A stretch of DNA of 64,000 bases from Dendrolimus kikuchii (GCA_019925095.2 CM034406.1:6736388-6800387), one strand, 5' to 3'. Numbered from the stretch's first letter, positions 32,001 through 42,420 are shown. Numbers and translations are program-made. Notes: generated by a model from the letters alone, not told the origin.

Positions 32001-34716
32001 TGAGCTGACGCTGAAGCTGGTAGGGCAGGGGCTCTTTTTTCAGGAATCTCTTTTGAAGGAATAATGCGGCGTTTAGCTACAAGTTTCTCAGCAGGTTGAC
32101 ACATGGCCGTTAATTCAGCCATCTGCGTGTCCAGAGAATTCCTCCCCCTATCGGGGGGAACCTTCTCGCCCACTGACTGCGACATTTATAATAAAAATAA
32201 CTTACCACTAATTACAGGATACTTATTTACCACCACCAACACAAAAAAAGACAACACAAAAAGCAGGGTAACAGAAAAACTTAAAAAATTGAGAACAACT
32301 TTCGCAAACACGTGTGGATTCCTAAACGACACCTGTCACTTTTCTCTAATATACATATAATTACTAATGATTTGGCATAGTTGGTTTATATTATCTAAAT
32401 ATGGCAAAGTAAGTAATATTACATATATTATTATGGAGTGGTTAAGAATACAAATCAATTGAATATTAGGGCTTTTAACCACTCTATGTAATATTTTTCA
32501 TCAAACTTTTGGTAAATTTATTTATAGATTCTGGATACAGTGTCATAAAAAAAATGTTAAAAAATTATTCAACTTACCTTCTCTACTACTCTTGTTCCTG
32601 TTTCATGTCTCAGTTGTTGCAAATATTGTCTCATTAAGTCTGTAAATTACAAGTACAGCATAAAACTTTAAAACATTAACTTTCATAATTTAGGCCTTTT
32701 AAAAGCCCCATAAGCTAAGGTAATGATATTATAATATCCCTATCATAATATTATAAACACGAAAGTAACTCTGGCCGTCTGCCTGTTACGCTTTCACTGA
32801 AAAACTACTGGACCAATTTGGTAGAAACTCAGTATATACAGTGTGAGTCTTTATAATGTGCACATATCGAAATAAAGGAATCTATGCTTAATTTTATCAA
32901 TGGCAAAAATATTTATATATAGAATTCTTAAAAATTTTGTTTGTATCTATGACTCCATTATAAACAGAACGGTGTAACTTTTAAACTAAATGATCTATCA
33001 CGTTGAAAGAAACTCCATATTGATTGCAAGTAATTAGACATCCTTATAAAATAAAAATTGTGGAAAAAAATAGTCTCATTTGAAAATAAACTTACTTTTT
33101 TGGCAAAAATCTGATTATTTTTTCATCAATTTTTACAACAATCGTATACTTTTTCAATAAGATGCCCCCATTACTTACCTGTTTTATTACTTAAGTTATT
33201 CTTCATTGTATTAGCCACATTATGGTATCAGGATTTGAACCCGTGCCCTTTGAGTTTGGGACTTATGTGCTAGACATTACACTACCACACCTATTACAAT
33301 CATGTAATACAAATCCAAAATTTAAAAGGAATATAGTTTACAACAGATGCCATAAAATATAATTAACAATTAATTAATTAATTCTTTGCACACCATGAAA
33401 AAGTAGAATGTATAGGATCCTACACCAGAAAAATCTTTAATGTAGTACATTATAGCAAAATAAAGATTATGATAATTACATTATCTAAAATAGTAGAAGA
33501 GATCAAGTTACCTGCTTCCTGCGGGCTAGATGGCTTAGCATACACAGCATTCAAGGGAAAACCAGATTCCCCAGGGATATCAAATTTGGAAATAGCCAAC
33601 ATGTACATTTCTTGTTGTCCCTGATTCTTATTTGAACACTTTTGTAAACGTTTTAAGCATTCAGAGATGTACAGGGTAAGGTAAATCAGGACACGGTCAG
33701 CATCAGACTGAAAGATATTTTAGATTAATTTATGTCTTTAAAGTATAAATAATTTACCAGTATAATAACAAGAGTTGTGGATACATTTCTACTGAACTTT
33801 CCTTATGACTTAATTCATACAAGCTCTGGCTTCATAACATGCAGTAACTACCATATCCTTCATGCTACAAAGTGCCTAAAAGATATTACCAAAGAAAAGA
33901 GAAGTCATTGTCCTAGTAATAAATCATAGATGCATGTACTGTGTCTATTTCAAAGCCCATGCATGGTCTATACATCCCTCCTCTACTACATAGTGTTAAC
34001 TTGACTTGATGTTTCATTGCTTATGTTACCACAAAACATAGGTACAAAGCTAGGAAATATTATGACACCTGACCTCAAACAATTGGGGAATGGTACAAAG
34101 AATGAGAATTAAGTGATTATATACCAAACTTTAAATATAATAAAGAATTTGGAAAAAAAAACCTTATAGTCCCATTTATTTAATTTGTGCATTTTAATTT
34201 TGAAAACAGTAGTATTTAAATTTTAGACTCCAATTGAATGGTATTTAAAACATCATTATTAGTACATCAAAGTTTCCATAATTATTAGTACATCTATTTT
34301 GTTTAAGCTCCTTTATACTGTATAATGGATATCTGTGTATTACCTCATCAGCATTAATAATTACTAATGCTTGTTTTCCTTATGTTTTCTATAAATTATA
34401 ATAATGTAAACATACCTTAATTTCATAAAATCTAAAGAATACATTGGCCTTAAAGTAATTGAGCGCTTCGTCGATGATGTCTAGTTCTATCTTCGGGCTT
34501 AAGGGCGCTGGTCCCCTGAAAGTGGTCCTTATCGGGAGTAACGCTAAATTCCCCACAGACTGGGTGTAATCAGTCAGTGTCGAATGATAAGCCTGTAAAT
34601 TAAAAACGAAAATTATAGTATCATAAACTTTAACAAAATCTTTGAATAGTACTTTAAGAACATTTAACATTTTCATCAATTGTTTTGATAATTATTGAAT
34701 AGTAACTTACTGGCAT
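26004..34716 (-). CDS. ARPC3: Actin-related protein 2/3 complex subunit 3 (p21-Arc)
   Basis: Five minus-strand exons join in frame: 34716-34711 (Met-Pro only), 34592-34416, 33707-33512, 32639-32578 and 26099-26004 (TAA). The total is 178 residues, the same length as the human subunit, so the gene looks complete. The protein is a core subunit of the Arp2/3 complex, which nucleates branched actin filaments. Diagnostic segments are [110 protein letters not shown], and the last exon with [15 protein letters not shown] and KSLSGPGQ. All junctions are GT-AG and phases agree. Intron 1 is only 118 bases. The last intron (26100-32577) is 6.5 kb and is mostly one non-LTR retrotransposon in the same orientation as the gene. 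Confidence 0.97.
26140..26420. repeat. Dispersed-repeat fragment with CCGCTGCTGGACTTAG
   Basis: AACCGTTGTCCGCTGCTGGACTTAG is a diverged form of the GTCCACTGCTGGACATAGGCC block. I recognise that block from RTE-type repeats that are very common in moths and butterflies. It lies in the last ARPC3 intron, 40 bases upstream of the final exon. Confidence 0.4.
26801..26812. repeat. Target-site duplication, left copy
   Basis: TAATATACATAT, identical to 32347-32358. It directly abuts the AAGTC-type tail of the retrotransposon. Confidence 0.88.
27065..30732 (-). pseudogene. LINE ORF2: endonuclease, reverse transcriptase, RNase H; two frameshifts
   Basis: It starts [20 protein letters not shown] and overlaps the end of ORF1 by 26 bases in the +1 frame. 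Endonuclease motifs: [22 protein letters not shown]. Reverse transcriptase: [13 protein letters not shown], then [46 protein letters not shown] and [12 protein letters not shown] (the catalytic YADD, near 28800). RNase [32 protein letters not shown] and [18 protein letters not shown], giving the D-E-D-D set. The C-terminus has a CCHC-like [17 protein letters not shown]. The frame changes twice, each equal to +1 (or -2): near 29350-29365, between [10 protein letters not shown] and SGRVPDAWK, and near 28950, just before the [20 protein letters not shown] segment. Both lie in the reverse transcriptase domain, so this copy cannot make a full protein. All catalytic residues persist, so death was recent. 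Confidence 0.92.
30707..32185 (-). CDS. LINE ORF1, gag-like protein with three zinc knuckles
   Basis: An intact 492-codon frame. The N-terminal third is low complexity. The middle (around 100-260) has the RRM-like gag region with [20 protein letters not shown] and [20 protein letters not shown]. Zinc knuckles follow: [14 protein letters not shown] (CX2CX4HX4C), [13 protein letters not shown] (CX2CX3HX4C) and [15 protein letters not shown] (CX2CX3HX6C). A Ser/Pro/His-rich stretch comes after that. ORF1 proteins of this type coat the element RNA and guide it to the nucleus. Its last 26 bases overlap ORF2, so ORF2 was probably made by reinitiation at the internal ATG. ORF1 has stayed open while ORF2 is broken. 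Confidence 0.93.
   Translation of the reverse strand: MSQSVGEKVPPDRGRNSLDTQMAELTAMCQPAEKLVAKRRIIPSKEIPEKRAPALPASASAQHSFTLPGYEPTTDVKYNETDLGPFVVHVSRLESDPTSSTVGMRALKIAQIIYNNKVPGVEEIKNLGRNKLSVIFKTFNDANALLSNPILASNKLSASIPRFQVTRMGVIRQIPLEWTLEDVVSWSECRPDPCLIIKARRLNKKKRVDGITTWEPTGTIVLTFLGQKLPSHVYCCHYSLPVYRYTLPTIQCLKCCRFGHIREQCRSDARCARCAGPHDSLACNVSDDKISCLFCSGPHPASDSKCPEHARQRNIKIIMSEENISYLEAERQFPRVRTSYVDITNRSLPHKPVYWNSHSSNLNPSHSHAQPIPSHSTHLTPHVPSSSTSYRKTVMVERRPKPELGKSFDQQAHDSITSTPAYSLPNGSALRNNSTGTISPNENLVELLSMTLFNMFSKFGDILPNNVLETILSVITSLLKSNLTNGQHPSME
32347..32358. repeat. Target-site duplication, right copy
   Basis: TAATATACATAT, identical to 26801-26812. It sets the retrotransposon 5' end at 32346, so the copy is not 5' truncated by much, if at all. 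Confidence 0.88.
32745..32850 (+). repeat. Helitron-like Lep1-type element, 5' part
   Basis: TCATAATATTATAAACACGAAAG opening, CTGTTACGCTTTCACTGAAAAACTACTGGACC core and GAAACTCAGTATATACA. The 3' half is missing or too diverged to see. It lies in ARPC3 intron 3. Confidence 0.5.
33222..33291 (-). repeat. tRNA-like sequence with canonical B box (SINE head or tRNA pseudogene)
   Basis: On the minus strand GGTTCAAATCC (33241-33231) is a canonical polymerase III B box. TGGTAGTGTAATGTCTAGC, about 45 bases upstream, resembles an A box. The two acceptor halves do not pair and the anticodon arm is poor, so I do not call a functional tRNA. It lies in ARPC3 intron 3. Confidence 0.4.
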
Positions 34717-34993
34717 TGTAACTTCTTTACTTGGATAACTATGTACACTTGGTAACTTTCACTGTAGTATGTTGCAGGGGTTTCTATTTCTAATTTTCTT
34801 TTGATTTATAATTCTAACTAATTTGTTTTAATCTCCATTCAATTTCAAAGATAAATTTATAAATACACTGGATTAAATGATTCACTTATCAATTATTATT
34901 CAGTGTTGCCAAATGACCATGTCAATCAACCCCAAATTTAAAAAAAATACCTCCAAAACAGTTTTTACTTATTCTATAAGGAGAAATAAAAAA

Positions 34994-35199
34994 GCAAAGC
35001 CACCGTCGTGGCGAAAACGTCACTAATAACGTTATGGTTTTCGCTCACGCAGCGCTCACAACGACTCGTGTCAATAGGTGGGTCGAATAATCGTTCCACT
35101 TAAGTTTACGATTGTAATGCCGGCAAACAAGTGGAACGGGAAAATCGCGGTTGCGAACGTGATCTTTCTGAGTCTTTAGTGGAACGTAGCCTATAGGAT
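34994..35199 (-). mobile_element. GGCTACGTTC MITE family, copy in inverse orientation
   Basis: Shares GTGGCGAAAACGTCA, AGGTGGGTCGAATAATCGTTCCACTT, TTACGATTGTAA and TGGAACGTAGCC with the copies at 35764-36053 and 36594-36860. The left terminus (the CAGGGCGTTCC end of the other copies) is missing here. Confidence 0.65.
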
Positions 35200-35518
35200 A
35201 CGACGTATACGAATACATAATAATAAATCAATAACGAATGAATTGAAGTATGATTTTTATAGTAAAATATAATTCTATTGTAAAGTAGTAGTACTAAAGT
35301 ACTATATTATACCTTAGACATAATAAATGTAGTAATGAGAATTGTGTTTGTAGATGAATTAATGGTACATAAAAAGCTACAAAATTTCTCTCAACATAAT
35401 TTATTTCCCGAAAGTCTACCAAAGAATCATTAACTCCGATTTTCTTTCCCAAAGTCGAAAAACTGAATTTTCAGAGCACCCCTCATCTGGTAACACTGTT
35501 ATTGTTTCATGTAATGAC

Positions 35519-36108
35519 GAGTTTTTGGCGGGAACGGGAAGAAGATGCTGTGCTGTGGACTTTTATTTTCTAAAAATGTGTAAAATCACTCTAAAATGAA
35601 CAATAGTTGTAGGATATTGATAGTTTTTGAGTAGTAATTGTGTTTTTGTGAGAAATGTGAATTGTATAGTCAAATGTGGTCTTTTAAGTTGTCACAAGAA
35701 CTCCGTTGAATGGCACCAGCTGATAACCTACAGTTCAGCTGTGCTATAATACACATAGGCTTCAGAAAATGAAGAAACTACATTGGCTACGTTCATTAGG
35801 GACTCACAACGAACATGTTCACGACCGCGTTTATCCCGTTCCACTTGCATGCCGGCGTTACAATCGTAAACCCAAGTGGAACGGCTATTCGACCCACCTA
35901 TTGACCTGGGTCGTTGTGAGCGTTCTGTGATAGAAAATGATGACGTCATTAGTGACGTTTTCGCCACGACCACAATGACCGCGGTCGCCTTGTGAAACGG
36001 CTAACGTAGCATTTTGGGCGTTGTGAGGTTCAAATGGAACGCCCTGAATGTAATCTAAGATCTAGCCTAAAGGCCCAGCTGCCAAGCCATAAACCTAAAT
36101 AAAATATA
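35519..36108 (+). mobile_element. GAGTTTTTGGCGGGAACTG retroposon, copy 2, split by a MITE
   Basis: The 5' part (35519 to about 35760) and the 3' part (36060-36108, CTAAAGGCCCAGCTGCCAAGCC plus an A-rich tail) match the single element at 47203-47472. Between them sits a complete GGCTACGTTC MITE (35764-36053). So the retroposon inserted first and the MITE later. Confidence 0.7.
35764..36053 (+). mobile_element. GGCTACGTTC MITE, full-length copy nested in the retroposon
   Basis: It begins TGGCTACGTTCATTAGGGACT and ends AATGGAACGCCCTG. The two ends are imperfect inverted repeats (GGCTACGTTCCA-like against CAGGGCGTTCCA). The core holds TGATGACGTCATTAGTGACG and GACCGCGGTCGCC palindromes. Confidence 0.7.
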
Positions 36109-36179
36109 ATTCGTGTAATGTCACTTTTCTGCATAGCATTATCTATGACATCTTTTTGGAAATTTTTGGTTATTTTTTT

Positions 36180-36460
36180 GAGTTTTTGGTGGGAACTGAA
36201 AGGGGACGTTGTGCTGTGCAGTTTTATTTTCTAAAAATGTGTAAAATCTCTCTAAAATGAACAATAGTTGTAGGATATTGATAGTTTTTGAGTAGTAATT
36301 ATGTGTTTTTGTAAGAAATGTGAACTGTATAGTCAAATGTGGCCTTTCGAGTTTTCACAAGAACTCCGTTATACGGCGTCGATTGTAGCCTACAATACAA
36401 TTGCGCCTGGCTTAAAGGCCTAGTTGCCAAGCCGTAAACACAAACAAAAAATTTTGGATT
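36180..36460 (+). mobile_element. GAGTTTTTGGTGGGAACTG retroposon, copy 3
   Basis: Full-length relative to 47203-47472. It has the GTAGGATATTGATAGTTTTTG core, GAACTGTATAGTCAAATGTGG, GGCTTAAAGGCCTAGTTGCCAAGCC, then an A-rich tail. It starts about 70 bases after the end of copy 2. Confidence 0.75.
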
Positions 36461-36590
36461 GACAACTTGAAAAGTAGGTAGTCCCTGTTCACGATCACTT
36501 GCCACCGAGAATCTTACACACAGCTTCTTGCTTGCCAGGGAAGCAAAAAAAAAAAAAGCAATTGGAAGTTAAGATACATTGACATTAACA

Positions 36591-36868
36591 GAAACAGGGC
36601 GTTCCATCTGTAGCTCACAACGCCCAAAATACTCAGTAAGCTGTTCCACAAGGCGACCGCGGTCGTTGTGGTCGTGGCGAAAACGTCATTAATGACGTCA
36701 TCATTTTCTATCACACAAGGCTCACAATGACCCATGTCAATAGGCGGGTCGAGTAGCCGTTCCACTTGGGCTTACGATTGTAACGCCGGCAAGCAGGTGG
36801 AACGGGACAAATCGCGATCGTGAACGTGGTCGTTGTAAGTCCCTGGTGGAACGTAGCCAAAGTAGTAT
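36591..36868 (-). mobile_element. GGCTACGTTC MITE, inverse copy, possible 12-bp flanking duplication
   Basis: CAGGGCGTTCCATCTG at left and GGTGGAACGTAGCC at right. It shares the GACCGCGGTCGTTGTGG and TTAATGACGTCATCATTTTC core with the other copies. TTGACATTAACA occurs at 36579-36590 and again at 36869-36880, flanking the element. It lies just upstream of the CCDC86-like gene. Confidence 0.65.
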
Positions 36869-37022
36869 TTGACATTAACATATTTTTTTTATTTGGAAAC
36901 ACGTGGTACATACATAAATTTACATAAAATTAGTACATATATTATATGTAGTATCCATAGTAGTTTGTATATTGCTAATAAATTGAGTATTATTTGATTT
37001 ACAGTTCCATTAAAAAACTAAA

Positions 37023-37592
37023 ATGGCTGATGAAACTGAAAATAAAGTGTTATCTATTATTGCTAATATAACGGATAGTCAAAATAGTAACAGCAATGCT
37101 TCTGAAATGATAGACCATGAAAAAGTCCAGCGAACAAATGCAAACACGAAGACTGTCTCTCTTGTGAAAGGAAAACCTAAATCAGGAAGATTTTGGAAAT
37201 CTGATCGAGAAAGGTATTTTAAAATAAAGGATGGCTTGTGCAAGTTATTAAGTTTACATACTAAAAGTTACATTCATTTCAGATTTTCATCTATAAACAA
37301 AACCAAAGGACTCCGACAAAATTTAGAAAAGAAAAACGCATTACGATTCGAATTAAAAAGAACAAAAGAGCTATCAAAACAAGTACTAGCAGAAATAAAA
37401 GATAAAGAACAAAAACGCAAAGAGCGACGAAAAGAAAATATAAGGAAATCCGAGGAAAATAAACGTAAATCTGAGGTCGTACAGGTTATAACAAACACGG
37501 CTAAATTGAAGAGGATGCGCAAGAAGCAATTGAGATTCATTGAGAAAAGAGATACAAACAAGGATGTTCAGGCTAATAAAGAGTTTAAATGA
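37023..37592 (+). CDS. CCDC86: CCDC86/Cgr1-family nucleolar protein, with a 69-nt intron
   Basis: Exons 37023-37213 and 37283-37592 (TGA) give 166 residues. The Cgr1/CCDC86 signature fills the C-terminal half: GKPKSGRFWKSDRER, then SSINKTKGLRQNLEKKNALR, a long Lys/Arg/Glu coiled-coil helix (ELSKQVLAEIKDKEQKRKER), and the hallmark RKSEVVQVITNTAKLKRMRK and KQLRFIEKRDT. Yeast Cgr1 acts in 60S ribosome and 27S rRNA processing; CCDC86 is nucleolar. The first 45 residues are acidic and Ser/Asn-rich. Read straight through, the frame is open for 189 residues, but 37214-37282 starts GTATTT, ends TTCATTTCAG, and interrupts the conserved RER-FSSINK block, so I treat it as an intron. An AG acceptor just before 37005 suggests a non-coding first exon further left. 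Confidence 0.88.
   Translation: MADETENKVLSIIANITDSQNSNSNASEMIDHEKVQRTNANTKTVSLVKGKPKSGRFWKSDRERYFKIKDGLCKLLSLHTKSYIHFRFSSINKTKGLRQNLEKKNALRFELKRTKELSKQVLAEIKDKEQKRKERRKENIRKSEENKRKSEVVQVITNTAKLKRMRKKQLRFIEKRDTNKDVQANKEFK
37214..37282 (+). other. Stop-free 69-nt intron in the CCDC86-like gene
   Basis: It has a GT donor (37214-37215) and an AG acceptor (37281-37282) with a pyrimidine-rich CATTCATTTC before it. The length is a multiple of three and there is no in-frame stop. Removing it joins GAAAG to ATTTTC and restores the family's RERFSSINK block. Retention would insert 23 residues. Confidence 0.75.
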
Positions 37593-37731
37593 AACTTAAT
37601 GTTTAATTACCGTATATTATAGTCCAATCTTGTAATAAGATTAAAAAAATAAATTAAGAAGGTACTGTAAATTTTATGTGGAATTATACGGCTCATTTAT
37701 ATATTATGAACAAATCTGAACTTTTTAAATA

Positions 37732-37835
37732 TAGGTTAGAAGGCTAAGGTGGGTGCGAAGCGAAGTGGATTAGCCTTTGTGGTTATTTTTTTTATAACCA
37801 CCCAACGTTAACTTTTTATCTCAAATAATAAATAA
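37732..37835 (+). repeat. TAGAAGGCTAAGG repeat, second copy
   Basis: It shares GTTAGAAGGCTAAGG, GTGGTTATTTTTTTTATAACCACCCAA and CTTTTTATCTCAAATAATAAA with 15525-15660. GTGGTTAT and ATAACCAC form a small hairpin. Confidence 0.6.
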
Positions 37836-38068
37836 ATGTGCCGTATATCTATACCATACCCTTTCATTATTCTATAGCCTGCACTACACTCGCGTAGAGT
37901 TCTCGAGAGAACTTGTATTCTCAGCTCTATTGTTCTGGTGGACATCATCACAAGAACACAAGAAGGACATTCACATTCTATTTCTTGGAGAATAAGAAGG
38001 GTTGCTTCTGACATATCATACACAACTTAATATTAGTAGCCTGCAGCATATATGAACTCAACACCAGG

Positions 38069-38162
38069 TCCTATATCTTACTATTCATTTACTTGTCTTA
38101 GCATCAGATGAATTTTGACACTACTTGCAGAGCTTATATCCAATTTTAACCATCAGTATTAC
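38069..38162 (+). repeat. GGCCGGTTCCTATAT MITE family, left half
   Basis: CAGGTCCTATATCTTACTATTCATTTACTTG and TGAATTTTGACACTACTTGCAG follow the same order as the full element at 1837-1977. The right inverted end is lost. Confidence 0.55.
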
Positions 38163-41100
38163 ACATAAGAAATATTTTGCTACAGAAATATGTTTGGTAC
38201 AGACTATATCTTTATGCAGAGCATACATATGGGGGTTAGGACTGTTTTTTGAGAATCGTTTAAATACCAACCAAAAAATAAAATGTTACCTATTTAATTG
38301 GATCCTGTTGAAAAAATAAGTTTATTAAAATGTCATTTAATCAAAATGTGTTCTACCCTTCCAAATTATCATACTTGTATATTACATACAAGCAGAGGCA
38401 AAAATGGGTCTCTATTTGCTTAAGTCTCGGCATATACCATTTCCTTCATCATCTCTTCTTCAGTAAATCTCAAAAAAAAGTTTGGGCATACATATTAAAA
38501 CACAGCTACACTTTCATCTAATATTTTTATTAAGTATTAGTAGGTTGTCATATTCTCATGATACATATAAAAATATTAAATGCATTTTCCCAATTTATTA
38601 GATAGGTATAGAATAGTGGGCTCTATTTATATACATTTCTTTCTCAAGTGATATCCAGTAATTAAAGAAGGTAGTGCAAGGGTCACCACAGAAATGAAGC
38701 CCTAAAACATTCTGCACAAGTAATGTATACATTGCTAGTTTCATAAAATGTACCTCCAATTGCAATGTGTAAACTTTCCTTAGCAGATACAGTTAGAAAT
38801 TGGATATTAGAATTTTAATTGTAATGAGGAAAATAACATTATTGAAAATGGCTAAGTTACTTGCTCATTCATAAAGTAGGTAAATTGTTTAATATAAAAA
38901 CTGAATTCCATGACGTATGATCATATCCTTGCAGAGAATAGCATAATTTTTTGGCTAATTAGCACATTGTTTGAATTACCAATCAGGTTAGTCGTTGAAG
39001 AAAAATATTAATGTTTGAATGTCACCAAATTTTCTTTAGACAAGATAGATTTTCTACAAAGACATTCTCTGGAAATGAAATATTTACCCAGTAGTGGGAC
39101 TTGCATGTGGCTGATATATTACTATTTATCGTAGAGGCTTCTTGTTCTGATATTCAAGGCTTTGCACTAGCTGTCTTAATTATCTGTAGATGTCACAAAA
39201 TAATGCATTTGACAGATGAAACATTGTAATTTTTTATTTATCTATGTATTTACATCAATGGAAATCTTCACTATTTTCTTATATTCATAAAGACACCAAA
39301 ACTATCTCTTAAATACACTTTACAAAGCATCAAGTTACTTTTAATAAAAAGAAAATGTTATGTAAATGAAAGCAGATTAAATGTAAAACCATTTCGACAA
39401 ACTTTCCAAAACAAGCCTCAATAAAAATATATCACTTTATCAATAGAAATACTGTTCCATATTAAATATTATAAAGTCGCACACGTAAACTTATTCATAA
39501 AAAACCTCTTAGTACAGAATAATCTATATGTATGAAATAAAAATATTGTTATCAAAAAGTTGTTAAAAAAATCAAAACACATCTACAAAGTATACCTCTT
39601 ATGTAATGTCTTAATTATATTTAATAAATTCAATCAAATAATTTACAACAACAATACAGTTGCTATAATAATAACAACAATAGTTAGTAGCATAAATTCT
39701 ATAGTTAGACTAACATTTGTTGTCCATAATACTTCACTCAACATATAGAAAAATCTTCATCGATAACATCTGTCTAAGGCAGTGACAACAAAGTTTTGAT
39801 CATATAGAAAGAGGACCTCTTCATAATCTTAAATATAAAAGTCTAAGAGTCCCTCAGAACAATAACTAAAGATATAGACACAGTTTCAAAATAACAGCTC
39901 TTATTCATATAAAGTAATACAGTATACATCTGTGTGAGTGAAACAAAAACATGTTTCAAGTTTTTATTGTTTCTGACAAATCAAAATTATGGTTTGTTCT
40001 ACTTCAAAACAATATTGTTCTAATTATGCCAATAAATTAAAAATACGTACCGCCCATGATCTTTGTTTGTAAACTAAGACCAACTTACTTAACATATTCA
40101 TTACTTTAAAGTAAAACACTAATATATCACCATCTTGCTTAAATTAGTGACGGCTTTGTATATAGTGTCCGATGCATTCCTTTTTAATAAGCAGTTTCCA
40201 ATTCCATATATAAAAACAGTTTGGATATACTTATTTTTGTATGTATTTCAATACGGGTTCCATAGCTTTAGTTATTGTACTGAGTAGATTCCCCTACTCC
40301 CCCACTAGCGCACAGAGATACAGCCGAACAATCGAACAACAATGATAAACTGCCTTCTCACACACCTCAGTGTAACCTGTACCACTGCGCGTCAAATGCT
40401 GGCACCTATATCTTACAACCCATTCATTTTTCTTACTTACTGGTTAAAATTTAAAACTCCATATATACTATAAAGTAAGAATGGGTAATAAAACTACGTT
40501 TTAACGGGTTTTTTTTACACGCGGTATTTTATTTGATTTTTATTCCGACGTTTTGTCCACTTTTCAGTAACCGTGATCACGAAAGACAAAGATGTCAAGT
40601 GTCAATAAGGAATGTTAAAGTTATTGTTTAACTTGTTCATTTTATTATTTAATTATATTTTTTGTTTTTATTTACTTTATGGGAACCTAATTTATTTTAA
40701 TCTAATTTACCACCGCTTCGGAACATGTGGTTGAAACGTTAAGACGTAGTTTTATTATGTTTACTAGTCGCGAAAACTTAAGCAAATATTATACGAATGG
40801 GTAACAAGAGACAAGTGTAAGACACCTTTTTACGTGTTTATAGTTATGTATTACACCGTCCTGACAAGTTTATGGTTTAAGTCTAAAGTCATAATATAAA
40901 TGAGATTCTTTAGTAGCTCTTAACCTAGTTCATGATGCAGTTGTTCATTTTGCTCACCAGATAATGAGTGAAGTGTTAATATACCTAACAGGGAAATGCA
41001 ATTCCACTAGTTACATTGTGATGTTGGATCCGTTTCAATTATATTCTAGACGTTATTACAATGTGCAATGAAGTATATAAATAGTGCTTAGTCCTATAAG

Positions 41101-42284
41101 ACTTCAGAGTCGATCTTCATACTTAACGTTACAAGTTTCTGTAGACGAAATCTTTTCTTTATAATATGGGATGGAAATCACATTCAAAAATAATTTCAGT
41201 GCCTAATTGTTGTCATATTACATACAAATTTTAACACTATTAAATCCTACATAGATTGATAAATGAAATGACAACAATTGTATTGACATATCGGTTATAT
41301 AAAAATTGTATTTAAATTAAGCTTTTTTGGTTTAGAAATGTTTATTAGACACCATTGAGTTATAACATGTCTAGACACTTAAGGCCATTTAACATGAAAA
41401 TCGACTGTGACTAGCTTCAAGGTATACCTCGCCGTACCTCAAAATACAAAAGGAAAAACGACAAATGCGATTGATGAGTATTTATCAATTGTGATCATTT
41501 CATAGAAATATTTATTTTAGTAGTCCATGCCTAAGCTTAATGCTCACTCTTATTTAGCAACAGATCAGCTGTGCAATTTCAAAACCTAGCAACAGCACAA
41601 AATAATATCTTGAACTTCCAACGAAATGCCATTTTGAAACTATTTATTAAGCTTATTGGGACCAATATCATATATTGATACATCTTTATATGTTATGGTA
41701 AGCATAATAGGTAAACAGATCATCAGCAAATGTCGACAGCAAAAAGGCAATAACATTCATTTAAAAACGTCAGTTACTAGGTTCTGAATTTGCACACCTG
41801 AGATGGCTACGCAGTAGACGGTTTTTCATTAAGTTTGGCACAGATTACGTAACATGAGATGTAACATTCACCGATCCCGTTCTTTTCTCATCGTAAGGTA
41901 TCCCTGTGACGTAACATTCATACGTTCACTTGTGTAAATAAATTCAAATAAAAGCGAAGGTATCAATCACTTAACCTAAAATCAAATTAGACGCAACACT
42001 GAATAAAAGTAGCTCTCATATTTTAGGTGTTATGAATGCAAAATAATTAAAAATGTATATTCAAAATAATCAGTCACTTTCATATTATTATAATGCGCCA
42101 CTTTCGCAGCAAATCTGAAGTGGCTAAGAATTTTGGCACAGGTTATAGAATTGATCGTGATAAGAAATAGATTATGAAACTTAAAGACATCATGGACTTC
42201 TCTAAAATAAAAAGTATATATTTAAAATGTGAAATCTACTCATGTGCAGTGGCGTATCTAATACTCCTGCTACACCTGGATTAA

Positions 42285-42420
42285 TAGATAGATAGATAAC
42301 ACTTTATTGCACACCAAAGAATACAAATACAAAAACAAACAACATTTACAATATTTTTAGGCAATACAATAGGCAGCCTTATCGCTTGAAGCGATCTTTT
42401 CCAGATAACTTAAATTAAAC
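42285..42420 (+). repeat. Retrotransposon 3' end-like repeat with ACTTTATTGCACACC
   Basis: GATAGATAGATAACACTTTATTGCACACC followed by TAGGCAGCCTTATCGCTTGAAGCGATC, with the small hairpin ATCGCTTGAAGCGAT. Read inversely it ends GGTGTGCAATAAAGTGTTATC, like a LINE 3' end with a simple-repeat tail. I recognise this block as common in moth genomes. Confidence 0.45.

Larger units (their letters stand above)
26813..32346 (-). mobile_element. Full-length non-LTR (LINE) retrotransposon, 5.5 kb
   Basis: Both ends are set by a perfect 12-bp duplication, TAATATACATAT, at 26801-26812 and 32347-32358. Read on the minus strand: a 5' UTR of about 160 bases, ORF1 (32185-30707), ORF2 (30732-27065) with endonuclease, reverse transcriptase and RNase H, a 3' UTR, then a tail of about three AAGTC repeats instead of poly(A). 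An RNase H domain with a CCHC gag points to the I/R1/LOA group of arthropod LINEs; the exact clade needs a tree. It lies in the last ARPC3 intron in the same orientation as the gene. Confidence 0.93.

Noticed and set aside
33222..33291. Functional tRNA gene on the minus strand
   Set aside because: The B box is canonical, but the acceptor stem does not pair and the anticodon arm is poor.
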